Shown here one piece after another: positions 43,590 through 55,300 of a stretch of DNA of 64,000 nt. Positions within the stretch are counted from its first letter, which is position 1, and the number at the start of each line of letters is the position of its first letter. Position numbers and translations under genes: made by a program. Source of the stretch: Labyrinthula sp. Ha (Eukaryota; Sar; Bigyra; Labyrinthulida; Labyrinthulaceae); the NCBI GenBank assembly GCA_015227615.1, contig JAALGZ010000005.1:124001-188000 (forward strand), given 5' to 3'. The notes beneath the pieces are model-generated. The model searched no databases, had not been told where the DNA came from, and saw only the letters and a list, made by a program, of their open reading frames with translations.

Positions 43590-45199
43590 TGTTTTTCACA
43601 GAGCTTGGCAGTAAAAGCAATGGTGTTGGTAACGAAACATGCACCTTTACGCCATGAATTTAAATGCTCGTTCATTTTCACTGCTTTTCAATAAAGCCCA
43701 CGTTAGTTTAGAATGTTATGTTCCTTTTTCTTGGGTATTCCGGTTGACTATAGTGGATCGATGCAGTTAATGCCACAAACAAACTGCTTGCATATCGTTT
43801 GTCCTTATAAAGGCATTTAAATAAGAACTATGACATTCTTAATATTTGACTCGCTGAATATTTAATTGCTAATTTTAAATTCATGCTTGACCACAAAAGA
43901 TAGGCAAAGTAGCAATAATATCGGCACAATATGCTCTATACAGCTTCTGTGCTACAACGTTGGGTATTAACTGAGAAAAATAATGTGCTTAAGTTTTCTA
44001 GGAAAGATAAATAATAATAGTTAAACAGGGAGAGGACAATAAATCTAAGAAATTTCAAAATCGAGTTCACAGAATTACTCCTATAGCTTAAACTTTTCCT
44101 ATTAGAATCCGACAAAGCAAATAGAATCTAGTAGCGTCTCTTGGTTTTCCATCGGAATTATTTCTAGAATAGGCGTTGATTTTTTTGAAGAAAAAATGGA
44201 GTTTATACGTATTACATCTAGATATTAAAAGCCCTAGAACTAACCAAACTTAATCACTTCAAATAAACCTTCCTTTCCTTTAAAGTTCGCTGTTGTTTTG
44301 GTTCTTTCATCGTTAAATAACTTAAGCAGCAAAATAAAAGATAAAATAAGCAAATTTAGTTGGAGAACAATATCAAAGATTTTTGGTCATTCCCATTTTT
44401 TTTTGGTTATGGGCTCAATCCACTTGAAAGTTGATACTAGGAAGTACTAAAACTTGTAAATACAGGAAATGTTAAATAAAGGAGAATTATTTCATGGTTA
44501 TTTCATGATTTATATATTTTTCAACTGCTGTGATATGACGATTATTATAAGCACCACCATCTTGACTATACTTTAGTCTTGTTAATTATTAAGAATTGAT
44601 TTTGTATGGTGTCATATTTAAATTTGGTACTTTTGAGATTAAGCTATTCTTTTCTAGCTCATGGACTCCAATGGAGAAACATTGTAAATTTATAAACTGC
44701 TTACCTTCCACAAAGTAATATGAGAAAGATATATGGCTATTACCTAATAACACGAAACTAAGGCCTTTAAGACGGGGTAACTGTTACAGTATCACTCCTG
44801 TAATATTGATTTGAGATCTAGGGAAACATAAAGATATAATTGAGAGAACTCAGTAGATAGACCCTCTATCCATAACTAAGTTGTGGGGGATATATGATTT
44901 CTTGCTAAGCAAAATAGAACTTGTTTTTAATCGATGATATTAAACTCAAGGAGTGACCAAAAAAATTCTCCTGCCTCTAGAAATCACTTCACAATGTGTC
45001 CAAGAGAGCTCTGATTCTACAAGCAACATTACTTTTAACAAACTTGAATGCGTTAAACACTTGTAGGTCTAAGGATATGGTCATCTCCTGCTCTATGTTC
45101 ATAAAATTACTTAATACCAATTTATTTCATTTCAAGAAGGCCAATATTTCTTTTTCAAGAGCACCCTATTTTTACCATATTGTAGTTATATGAAATGGG
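43590..45199. other. gene-free stretch right of the tRNA
   Basis: No gene recognised. Contains a degenerate promoter-like string (minus strand, 43,605-43,625, CCATTGCTTTTACTG) that may belong to the COG1 gene. Confidence 0.4.
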
Positions 45200-48150
45200 T
45201 AGAAAATCATGGGTATACTACAGCCAATTAATCCATGTTGGGGAATTGCGTGAGTTAAGAACATAGAAAAACCTTTTAGTAGTGTTGATAAATTCACCAT
45301 ATTGGCCATCTTATAAAAAAGAGAAGACAATATTCAACGAAAATAGATACTCCTCGCTCTTAGTCTCACATTTCAATGGAAAGGCATCCTTGTATGGGGA
45401 ACTGAATAATATTAATAGTTTATCCAAACCAGTTGGGGTTTTATGGTTACCAAAATATAAGGGGTCTGGTTTACAGCAGCGACTAGATAATCCAATTATC
45501 AAAATCTCGATAGACCTTGCATGATAGCTGGATGAACATCAGAGCAATCTAGAGGAGCCTGGAAATGATTATCTGTAAATGTTACTGGAACAAAAGAGGA
45601 ACACAAGCAAGAAAAACAAAACCAAGGCAAAGTCATCGACCAAGACATACTAATGGCTAGGAATATCTCCCAACTATTCAGAGAGTTTCATGAAGAGAGG
45701 ATAAGAGCTCAGGAAAAGGATATTCTAACTTGAGTAAAAACCAAGATCTTCTACAATGTAACCGTTTTATTTACCCCCTAATATTTTTCGCAAAGAAAAT
45801 CATTAATTTAACCTTATTAAGAAATCGGTATTTGGCAGATTTTGAATAAATGCAAAACCACCAAACTGGAAATTGTGTCTAACTCCATAAGATATACATC
45901 TATAAAAGATATAAATTCAGATTTTTTAACTACAAAAATAGACTTCAATTTCTTATAAGGTAGAGAAAGGATTGCAAAAATTGATATTGATATAATAATG
46001 GTAAATAATGATTTTATTAAGTAAATATTAGACCCAGAATACGGTACCAATTAAAAGAATTTCTTCTAGGATAAATAAACTATTTGTATCAAGAAGGAAC
46101 ACCTTTTACCGAGTTCTCAAACAGTGAAGCATTCTTTGAAACAGAGATAAAGACATGGGTTTGTTAATTATAAACAAATAACGATTAAATATAATGTTTG
46201 TTATAGTAATTTAACAGTTTACGCAAAGACACACTATCCAGTGTCGGGTCTCTGATGCCTTTAAATGCCTCTGTAGGAACAAACCTTTTCCCTCTCTATA
46301 TCTTAGGTTGTTACATTTTCAGCAAAAAAAACTTGATTTATAACTAGTTATCAGCTAAGCCAATTTTTAGACTTGGACAGGCAGTAGCAAATGAGGCAGA
46401 CCTACTGGCTTAAACGTTAATATTTGTAATTCTTAAGATATTTCTAAAAATGTGTAGTTTGAACAGAGAAATCTTTTACTCCAATTTAAAGACAATCGTG
46501 AATGTATTAATCTGCTTGAAGCAGATCCAAAAAAATCTATTAGGTCGAATCTGAAGTTGAATCGATGCTCCAATAAATGATAAAGGCAAATGAACTAGAT
46601 AAAAATAAGATGATCAAGAAGTTGAAAAACACGAGCGCTATCAGAAAATATGAGCAAAAAGCATATTAAGGAAGACGTATTATATAACAAGAACTTAATA
46701 AGTTCTAGTTTGCATATAAAACAGAAACAAAGTGCAGCACGTGATAGGATTCTTTGAATGCACAACAAAAATCTATGAGTTTTTACAACAATGAAGGAAA
46801 TGTATGAGATTAGGACCGATCTGGGTTAACTAAGTGAATGTGAAGGCACAGCCATAGATATCGATCTCACTATGAGGCAAGACAATAGCCTATGCTAATC
46901 ATCCGACAAGACTCCTATCAATCAGGAAATATATTTTGTAAATATGTGGCTATTTCAGTATTGAAAGGGGAAAAAAACAAGTTGAGATCAGCTAAGTGTT
47001 ATCTAATTATAAAAGTATATCAAAATAGTTACCCTAGGGGAATTCATCTGAAATGAAAGTAAAGTTCGAGTTTTAGTAGCTCATTCTACGACACTATGAC
47101 TAAGAAACAGCTAAACATTGAAATTGCACGTTATGTTGTGTATAAATTGGTATATTTGAGCTGAACTGAAATAGTGACTCGGGATTAGCAAAGTGCTCAT
47201 TCCTGTGAGTACTTTAATATTTGAGATATATTGGAGTAATGTCATATTGTGTAAAATTAGGGACGTAAAAGCAATCTAGGAAGATACGAACCGTTGTGTG
47301 TGAATTAAGAATTAAGAACTTGTGAAAAAGTGTAACTGAACTGAACTAAGGTTTCCCTTATTGCATACCCAAGAATAAGGCGTCTTTATAAAAACTTTAC
47401 CAGATGTTAGTAATTACCGAATAGTTATACACCTCGATACAAATAATAATAAATGAATTATTGGTGAAGAGTAAGCAAGAATGTTTAACTTAGGACCGGA
47501 TCATCCATTAATGATTGTTTTGGCTTAAACTTTTCTTATTATAAATGCCACAACTAGTCGAGCTCCACAGCAAGATATTTCTTATTTTTATCTGAGACAA
47601 ATACAAATTTTCAGAAGATTCATGAAATAAAAAAAAGTGAATCTATACTCAAAATACTGCAATAAAAAATGGTCGAAAATATAGTTTACTTGGAAAATCT
47701 CTTATCCAACATGTTTTAGATAGTAAAGCATAAACTGCTTTACAACTAAACAGTGCTATATACCATCGGATAATGGAGACATACTAGCGAGCTTCAAGAA
47801 TATTAGCAAATCACTATATTTAACAAGCACATATTTAAAGGAAATTTGAATTAAAGTGCTAAGTATATTAGCACCATCTCCATATAAAAGACAAGAATAC
47901 GAAGCAATAAATAACTTAAAGAGGAACATCAATTTTGCTAAGTCTTTAAGCTATACCATCAGGAATGCTTGAATCTGGCAGTAATTAAACATAAAAATTA
48001 GAAGTTCATGTCTAGTAAGGTTAAAATAAAAGAAAGCAAATAATCCAAAGGTAACAAAGTACCAAATTGACTCATAATGCATGAGCGAGTTCAGGAAATG
48101 ATAACGAATTGATATATTATAACAGTTAAGATTTGAATAGTTGCAGCTTT
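45200..48150 (+). mobile_element. ancient LTR-retroelement remnant (integrase region recognisable)
   Basis: A fossil recognisable mainly by the integrase core near 47,770-47,950 (SDNG, then APSPYKRQ and EAIN blocks, matching the SDNG...SPY..Q.NG.vE order). A possible zinc-binding part lies near 46,600-46,750, and a possible earlier part near 45,280-45,530. It is very old and heavily broken, with too many breaks to count. No terminal repeats were found. Family (Ty3/gypsy or Copia) cannot be decided. Confidence 0.35.
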
Positions 48151-49506
48151 TATTCCAATATCACCGGTTCTTGCAGTTGTTGCTAGTCTTCATATTAAAT
48201 GCTATGAGTATTTCCGAAGATAATGCGGAATAATCTCTGTCGGGATTGATCTGAGCGAAATAAAAAGCATTGAAATAACTTGTTTTTCTGTTATTGTTCC
48301 CAGCCCCACTCTTTCAAGACCTCATTCATTATAGCAAATGTACTTGAAAGTTCTTAAGAATATCTGGTAATTGCAATGCTTCCATTGCTAACCTAATTGT
48401 AAGACATGTATGAAATGTTGAGCTGATATTTCTTTCTATAGTCCTGATGTGTTTATACATCCATGTCATTATTTTAATCTATAGGTTTCACCTGGATAAA
48501 ACGAAGTTTTCCTGACACCTTTATTAGATTTACACTATGTGGTTAGTTTCAGGGGTCAGTTTCTACGCTGAGTGTTTTGAAGCTAAACGTGGCAGGAAAG
48601 GTACATACATTTGACAAAATGATGATGTGACACAACTAAAGGTTTTTGAATTACTTTAGATTCTAAGTTGCAGAGATTTTGAGTTGGAATCATCCTGATA
48701 CAAGAGGATATAAGATTTACCTATAATCAGCACACTTCTTTGATTACTTCTTAGTTATCATTAGCCTCGCAAAGTTAGATCATGTTTCTCTCAAGAGTCA
48801 TAGAAGAAGAAAAAAGCTTGGCTAAGCGTGTTACCATGGCATTCTGTTAAGACTTTTTTCTATCAACTACTAAACATTAAGAGGCCATAGATGTAAATAA
48901 TATATTTCCATTTCATTGTGCATTGAGCGTTGCTTCATGATTTTGGTTTCTAAAGGCTAGCATAAAATCAGTTTTCAATATTTTCAAAGCAAATAAATCA
49001 AACCTTTAAGAGCTTAGTCCTACCGCACATAGGGATAAACTTGTTGCGTGTTAATTTAGGCAAGAAACTATGAAATAATCGTGAAAGTCTTAGTTAATTC
49101 GCCACTTATTTAGATATTTACTTATGTAATTCAAGTCATTTGATGGCAAGTTCAACACAATGGAAAAAAGGTTAATATGGAAACATTCAATTTCGTATAT
49201 GTTAGATTTTTTTCTCTACTGAATATGATTTAACCTCTGTGTAATCATCTTAGATATTGCGAAACAGTTCCTGCCGTGCTGAAAGGAGGCAAACATATAA
49301 TGGGTGTTCAGAGGAATAGAACAATTAATCCTAGAGAAAGAAAGTTTTTATTCTTGATAAAGCGTACTGATGACTACTAAATACCCTTTAAAAGTTAAAT
49401 AATCTCTCTAGGCGCGACTGAAGCTCTATCAAATTGTGACAAGATATTATTTTTTCTTTGATTGTAAGAGGAAGAACTAACATTGAGAGTTGTGTATTAC
49501 TCCAAA
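48151..49506. other. gene-free stretch before PGM2
   Basis: No gene, RNA or repeat recognised. Confidence 0.45.
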
Positions 49507-49526
49507 CTCAATATTGGATTACTAAA
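49507..49526 (+). promoter_or_regulatory. shared upstream motif, PGM2 copy
   Basis: Reads CTCAATATTGGATTACTAAA, starting 78 nt before the ATG. It fits CAAT-N4-GATTAC, one base off the main consensus. Confidence 0.5.
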
Positions 49527-49584
49527 TTCAAAGGCTATTTCAAACCACCGCTTCTGAACGTGCTGAACATCTAAAGGATATAAA

Positions 49585-51480
49585 ATGACTACAGATTTAG
49601 TAGATCAGGCAAAACAATGGATAGAAGATGACCCAAATATTTCCACGAAAAAATACTTACAAGATATTCTATCTTCAAACGATGCAGCACAGCTTGACAA
49701 GTTAAAGAAATACTTTGGAGATCGAGTTCCTTTTGGGACAGCTGGACTTAGAGCAGAGATGGGCCCAGGGCCGAGTTGCATGAATGATCTCTTAATTATA
49801 CAAACAGCTCAAGGACTCTATCTAGCTCTTTGTGATGAATTTGGGGAAGATAAACTCAAGGAACAGGGAATTGTAGTTGGGTACGATCACCGAGCAGTCG
49901 CCAAGGAAACGGATGGGTTCAACTTGAGCTCCAAACGCTTTGCCGTGTATACTGCGGAAGTGTTTCTCTTGAAAGGTGTAAAAGTCTATATTTATGAACA
50001 TCTTGCAGCTACCCCTTTAGTTCCGTTCGGCGTTCAGCACTTTAAATCGCTCTGTGGGGTCATGGTGACAGCTTCCCATAATCCAAGGAAAGACAATGGA
50101 TTCAAAGTGTATTGGAATAATGCTTGTCAAATTATCTCTCCGGTTGATAAAAACATTGCGAAGAAGATAGATGAGTCGCAAAAACCTTGGGTAAAACATT
50201 CGGGGCTCTCGTTAGACAACTTAAGATCTGAATATCCAGATTTATTAGAATATAGTTTTGCACAGGTCTTTGAAGTTTATATGAAAGTTGCCGCAGAAAG
50301 ATGTCTTACAGAAATAAGTACTGATGAAAACAATGTTAACTTTGTATACACTGCAATGCATGGCGTTGGACTGCCATTTACTAGTTCCATGCTAGAAAAT
50401 TTTGGTTTCCAAACAGAGATTGAAGATTATGCGTCCAAGTATTTCTCATACCTTCCGTCTACTTATACTAGAAAAAAAACACGAGATAGAGTAAATTTTA
50501 CTGCAGAGCAAGTTATGGCAGATCCTATGTTTCCCACTGTAGACTTTCCTAACCCAGAAGAGGGTGAGGGTGCATTGAAACTTGCCATGGAAACTGCGGA
50601 GAGAAACAATTGTAAAATAGTGCTGGCGAACGATCCTGATGCAGATCGTCTTGCTGTTGCTGAACTGGACAACGAATGGAGGATCTTTACCGGAAATGAA
50701 ATAGCTGCCCTTCTTTTATGGTGGCAGCTCCACCGAGTGCAAACAACAGGAAATTTAAGCAGTATGGAAAATCTAGCGGTCGTTACCTCAACTGTTTCCT
50801 CAAAATTGATGAAACGTGTTGCTGAAGTTGAAGGTCTTACTTATGGGGAGACATTAACTGGTTTCAAGTGGATTGGTAACAAGTGCGCAGATTTTGAAGC
50901 TGCAGGAAAACAAGTTCTTTTTAGTTATGAGGAAGCGATCGGATTTTGTGTCGGGGATCTTGTTAAAGACAAGGATGGTGTTGTTGCTGCCGCTGTTTTT
51001 GCACAGCTTGCTAGTTATATATATATGGAAAAATTAACAACTTGTAGTCAAATGTTGGAAGAGATATATGAAAAATATGGGTATTTCGTTTCTGAAAATG
51101 GATATATATTCAGTTACGATTCTTTAGTTAATAAGCAGATTTTTGATAATTTGAGAAAGGGAAGCTTTTTTGAAGGCAGATATATTTCTCAAGTTGGGGA
51201 CTGGCAAGTTAGAAAAGTTAGAGATTTACTCGCTCCTGGATTCGATTCGTCGACTGAAAATAAACTACCTGAACTTCCAGTTAGTAGTTCAAGTAACATG
51301 ATATCTTTTGTTTTTAAAAAGGACGAGTTTGAAGTAGATTTAACGCTTAGAATGAGCGGAACGGAACCTAAATTGAAGTACTACTCTGAGATCAATGGAA
51401 AGTCGTCTCCTGAAGTGCTACAGCAAGAAATCAAAGGGTTTGTCGAAGACGTGGTCAAAGCAAAACTACTTAAGCTGTAA
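49585..51480 (+). CDS. PGM2-type phosphoglucomutase/phosphopentomutase
   Basis: A 631-residue alpha-D-phosphohexomutase. It shows FGTAGLRAEMGPG (about 50-62), the catalytic TASHNP with Ser164, the magnesium loop DPDADR (350-355), the sugar-binding TGFKWIGN and EEAIG (about 425-453), and the phosphate-binding RMSGTEPK near the C-terminus. The GTAGLRA and TGFKWIG forms are those of the PGM2/PGM2L1 subfamily, which interconverts glucose-1-P and glucose-6-P and, in PGM2, ribose-1-P and ribose-5-P. It therefore feeds glycogen/starch and nucleoside metabolism in the cytosol. All catalytic residues are present. Compared with relatives, about 30 extra residues lie between GFQTEIEDY and PMFPTVDFPNPEE; a 33-nt GT...AG segment inside this (50,439-50,471) could be an unspliced intron. 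Its stop is 47 bp from that of the TLC gene. Confidence 0.93.
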   Translation: MTTDLVDQAKQWIEDDPNISTKKYLQDILSSNDAAQLDKLKKYFGDRVPFGTAGLRAEMGPGPSCMNDLLIIQTAQGLYLALCDEFGEDKLKEQGIVVGYDHRAVAKETDGFNLSSKRFAVYTAEVFLLKGVKVYIYEHLAATPLVPFGVQHFKSLCGVMVTASHNPRKDNGFKVYWNNACQIISPVDKNIAKKIDESQKPWVKHSGLSLDNLRSEYPDLLEYSFAQVFEVYMKVAAERCLTEISTDENNVNFVYTAMHGVGLPFTSSMLENFGFQTEIEDYASKYFSYLPSTYTRKKTRDRVNFTAEQVMADPMFPTVDFPNPEEGEGALKLAMETAERNNCKIVLANDPDADRLAVAELDNEWRIFTGNEIAALLLWWQLHRVQTTGNLSSMENLAVVTSTVSSKLMKRVAEVEGLTYGETLTGFKWIGNKCADFEAAGKQVLFSYEEAIGFCVGDLVKDKDGVVAAAVFAQLASYIYMEKLTTCSQMLEEIYEKYGYFVSENGYIFSYDSLVNKQIFDNLRKGSFFEGRYISQVGDWQVRKVRDLLAPGFDSSTENKLPELPVSSSSNMISFVFKKDEFEVDLTLRMSGTEPKLKYYSEINGKSSPEVLQQEIKGFVEDVVKAKLLKL

Positions 51481-51527
51481 GCAAGAAAATGTTACACACA
51501 AAGCGCAAATTAACTAAAACTCCCTGT

Positions 51528-52313
51528 TTAACAAGCTTTCTTCAAAACCTCCATCAACTTAATTCTCTTTTCTCTATTCTTCATATAAACCCTATACATT
51601 CTCCACCATGTAACTCCGTTAACCATTAGGATTAGTGCACTTCCACCAACACTCGTAATCATACAGATTGGGAAGTTAACTGTGAAAACTTTTTTTTCTG
51701 ACAGTGGGTCGTTCCCTGTTGCAGTGGTCAAGGTAAAATACACCTTACTTGGTGTAACCTGATAGAGTTTGAATAAAAAAAACAGGTTGATAACCCTAGT
51801 AGCACCAAAAACAACTAGCCTCTTGAAGCCTCTACTACGTTTTCCTAATTTCCTCCACTCTGCATCTATAGCAATACTAGCACTACCAATTTCCGCCAAA
51901 GTATAGGCTAATGTGACGTAATAACAACCGGGACAGTATGGGAATACGAGGCTAGTAAATACAAGAATTCCGTGATGCCATATAAACACGGGTTGGTCTA
52001 CCATTTCTGGTAGAAAGACTACGAAATCAGAGACGCAATGCACTAGTTGGATAATTATAGCTAGCGAGTGTCTTGAGTTCACGCTGTGACAAGTGTCTTC
52101 GGAAGGAAGCTGCCAATTGCTGAGATCGTAGAATCCAAGAAGAACCGACACTATATTATGCGCCAGTGAAAGAACATCCCAGCTTGTCGGTCCCCAAGCT
52201 ATCTTGCACACGATTTTTGTAATTGAATATGCAAGGAACCAATATAGTAGCTTTGCGTCACCTGGGTGGTTAGCTATTTCTGAGAAATCCTCATAAGCTT
52301 GTTCTGCGTCCAT
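51528..52313 (-). CDS. TLC-domain (TRAM/LAG1/CLN8) multi-pass membrane protein
   Basis: A 261-residue protein with five to six hydrophobic segments (near residues 21-40, 46-62, 85-105, 108-124, 130-150 and 209-235). The block FIWHHGILVFTSLV (about 110-123) is the conserved His-His region of the TLC fold, and TLAEIGSASIAIDAEWR (about 137-153) matches the AEiStpfl..rw segment of the TMEM56/TLCD branch. Ceramide synthases of this fold need the longer Lag1p motif with a DD pair, which is absent, so ceramide synthase activity is unlikely. TLCD proteins act in lipid or membrane-fluidity homeostasis in the ER or plasma membrane. The C-terminus is basic (KNREKRIKL), consistent with a cytosolic tail. 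The start is the first Met of the frame. Confidence 0.75.
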   Translation of the reverse strand: MDAEQAYEDFSEIANHPGDAKLLYWFLAYSITKIVCKIAWGPTSWDVLSLAHNIVSVLLGFYDLSNWQLPSEDTCHSVNSRHSLAIIIQLVHCVSDFVVFLPEMVDQPVFIWHHGILVFTSLVFPYCPGCYYVTLAYTLAEIGSASIAIDAEWRKLGKRSRGFKRLVVFGATRVINLFFLFKLYQVTPSKVYFTLTTATGNDPLSEKKVFTVNFPICMITSVGGSALILMVNGVTWWRMYRVYMKNREKRIKLMEVLKKAC

Positions 52314-55300
52314 CTTCGGTGTTTATCTCCTTTTTTCTAAAGATTAATATTAGCCTGTACGAAATTTGGTTCGCTTGCAGCCTGCTTTTTGTGGTTTCTA
52401 TTATTTAAGCCCTCCGTCTAGAGGTTTGAATCTATTTCAAATCCGTCTACGTATGAGGGATTCTTATGTGACGTTTAATATTATTATAGCAAAATTCATT
52501 GAGTATTTTTATATATCACATGGGTAAATGATGCGTCTTTTGATATTGATTTCTGTCATATAAGCTTTAAAAGGGGAAGAGAATTGATACAAATACTATA
52601 TGAAAAATTGTAACATTGAAAGTTCTACTTGCACTATAGGTTCTATAGAGTTGGTACTCGAACTGGGTATTCGTCAAAGCAGAACAGAGTCAAATGGAGA
52701 GAGATAAGATTGTCTTTGTTTTATAGTAGGCTGTTGACAGCCATGTAGAAAAAATTAACAAGCAGATAACTCACTATTAAGCTATAGTGATAAAACTCTT
52801 TTTTTGGAAGAAATTACCCCTCGCAAGAAACAGGCTATTTCTTCTACGTTTATTTTTTTCAAGCCCACAAAGCGATAACTCAATTCCAATCAACAGGATG
52901 CCGAGAAGTGGGATGAGCCATGCTTAGGAAGCATGACATGTCTAAACTCACTTGTACTTTAATTTCTCTTTTCTAGCGGGTTGACTATACCACGGCAATA
53001 ATATATCAAGGGGGATCTTATCTTTTTCTTTGATCAAACTAATATTTACATATTTCAGTATATATTGAGCTGACACCGAATAACCCATTGCATAGATTTT
53101 GGTGCCGTAATGGAAAGAGTACTAGGCTGCTTTCTAGTATCCTGTAGCTGTCTAAGACATCATCTGCTTAGAAAAACAGTTTCAGAACTCTAATTTTATG
53201 GATAATATTTTTACAAGGTCAAAAATGGCTCTAGCGAAAGTTGTGCCCCTATTAAACTCGAAAAGGTGATCATCTGCAACCAGGGTTTCCAATCACGTCT
53301 ACATAAAATATTGTTAAACTTTAGCTGCTTGATACTAATGCCAACACAGTTTCCAACTTTGTATGTCCTCTATTATTGTCCATTGCTTCTTAGCACGCCG
53401 CTACGTACGTAGCTAAATCTATTGTGGAATACAACACTTAAGTCACGTTGACCTGAAATGAACCTAAATAAAAGAACAGCAAGTAAGAAATGCTCTTATG
53501 CGCAGAAAGTTAAGCCGAAATCCACTTACTTTAGTAAATAAGCATCTCTGATCATTCCAAGGTCCTTTTTCATAATTATCTTCATAAGCCTTTGATGCTA
53601 CCCAGAAATATTCTGGTCCTGTGTAACTACCCAGATGTATATAGACTCTGAGAAGCCTCAATTTTTCATCTTCTTTCTAAATTCAACAAGTGTTGACTTC
53701 TATAGGGATAATTCCAAATACTGTTTTTAACTGTTATTACAAGTTAATATAATGATAGGTTGGTATATGGATTAGAAGGAAAACATTTATGGTGAATTAC
53801 TCTACTACAGATATGGGAATAGCTTGTAATACCATCATCGGTAACAACTTGATTATACTAAGATATCATAACCATCTCGGAGAAAATCAATTACAACTTC
53901 TACTGACCTTAATTACACATAACTTTAGCTTGGTATAAGAGTAGAGAAGTGTTGCAACTAGCTTCCTACCTCTAACAGCTTTAGGCACAGGGAGGCTTTA
54001 CAAGTATGTACTTACAGACTCTATCAAATATATCCAAGACTGCTGTGAATAAGTTTGTTGAAGTTTGAAGCCTATAGAACCATGAATTAGCTTTTCCAGG
54101 CAAGATTACTATAAGACCGACATGGATCTAATAAGTTCTACAAATAAACACTAACAATGCTTCTCTTGCACACATGTATGTTTCTTCTTAGTGGAAAATT
54201 TCAGTTTTGCTCTGCTTTGAAGCTTAGTTAGATGTCTCAACCGTGCCCTGCTATTAATGCAGAATCTCTACGGTAAAACTAGCTTAGGCACTCGCATGTG
54301 CGTCTTTGTTCACCAAATATTTCATCAAAAAAAACTAACATATGAGTGAGAATTTCTTTGAATGCGATAGAAAATGATGTTTCTAAATAAACTTTGTTAC
54401 ACAAGAAGTTCTTCTACTAAGATGTAACGGGGGATAAGACAGTGGGAAAACGATTTGTTTCTGTTATACAGTGTCAGGCCCCAGGAAAAGGAGCTAATTT
54501 CATGTGGCTTCAGCCTAAAACAATAGGAATACAGAGAAAAGCTTAAGAATTTTTCTTTAAATTTAGAATTTATGGCTACGGTATGAGAGGCTACTCGAGT
54601 ACCCTGTTAATATGCGATGCTTTAAATGTATGATAAAAATAAGTGGTTAAGTAGTTATAGTAACTACAGCTATTCTTGAGTATCAGCTAGCTATTAAGCT
54701 ACCTTTTCCAACAACAACACTTTTAGATGTTTGACTCCGAAATTGGAGATCCTCCTAGGTAAACATCAGTACAACTATGAATCTTATTTAAAGGTGCAAA
54801 AAGATTAACATATGAATATTTGTAGGCGATATATAACCCTAATACAGTTGATATATTATAAAACAAAGCGTTGACCTGTAGCTAATAAGCTAAAGGGACT
54901 AATTTGAGCTGCCTAAAACACATAAATTGAATCATGTTTTAAGCTAGAGAGCCATTATAACAGGGCAGCCCAATCGAAAACATCATACCAACCCATAAAA
55001 GTTTTTAAAGCTTAATCCAACACCTCGACATATTTGTCGCTCAGGAAATTTTACTAATTAAAGTTAATCTAGTGTTTATCAGCAAGGGAGTAGTTGAAAA
55101 ACTACGGAGCAACCTCTAAGCCAAAACCAGATTCTGATCTCATGAAAAACAGTACACCATTTACTATAGGTACGAAAACTAAGGAATTTACTTTTCTTGA
55201 GTACTCTTGTTTGAGCCAGAAACTGATAACATCATCCATTAGCTGCCAAGGGCACAATGAATAACATGTGGCCCTAACGTTAAAATCTCCCCTCTCCTCT

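Noticed and set aside
53095-53165. Possible second tRNA-like fold
   Set aside because: No TTCRANNY T-loop and the stems do not pair consistently.
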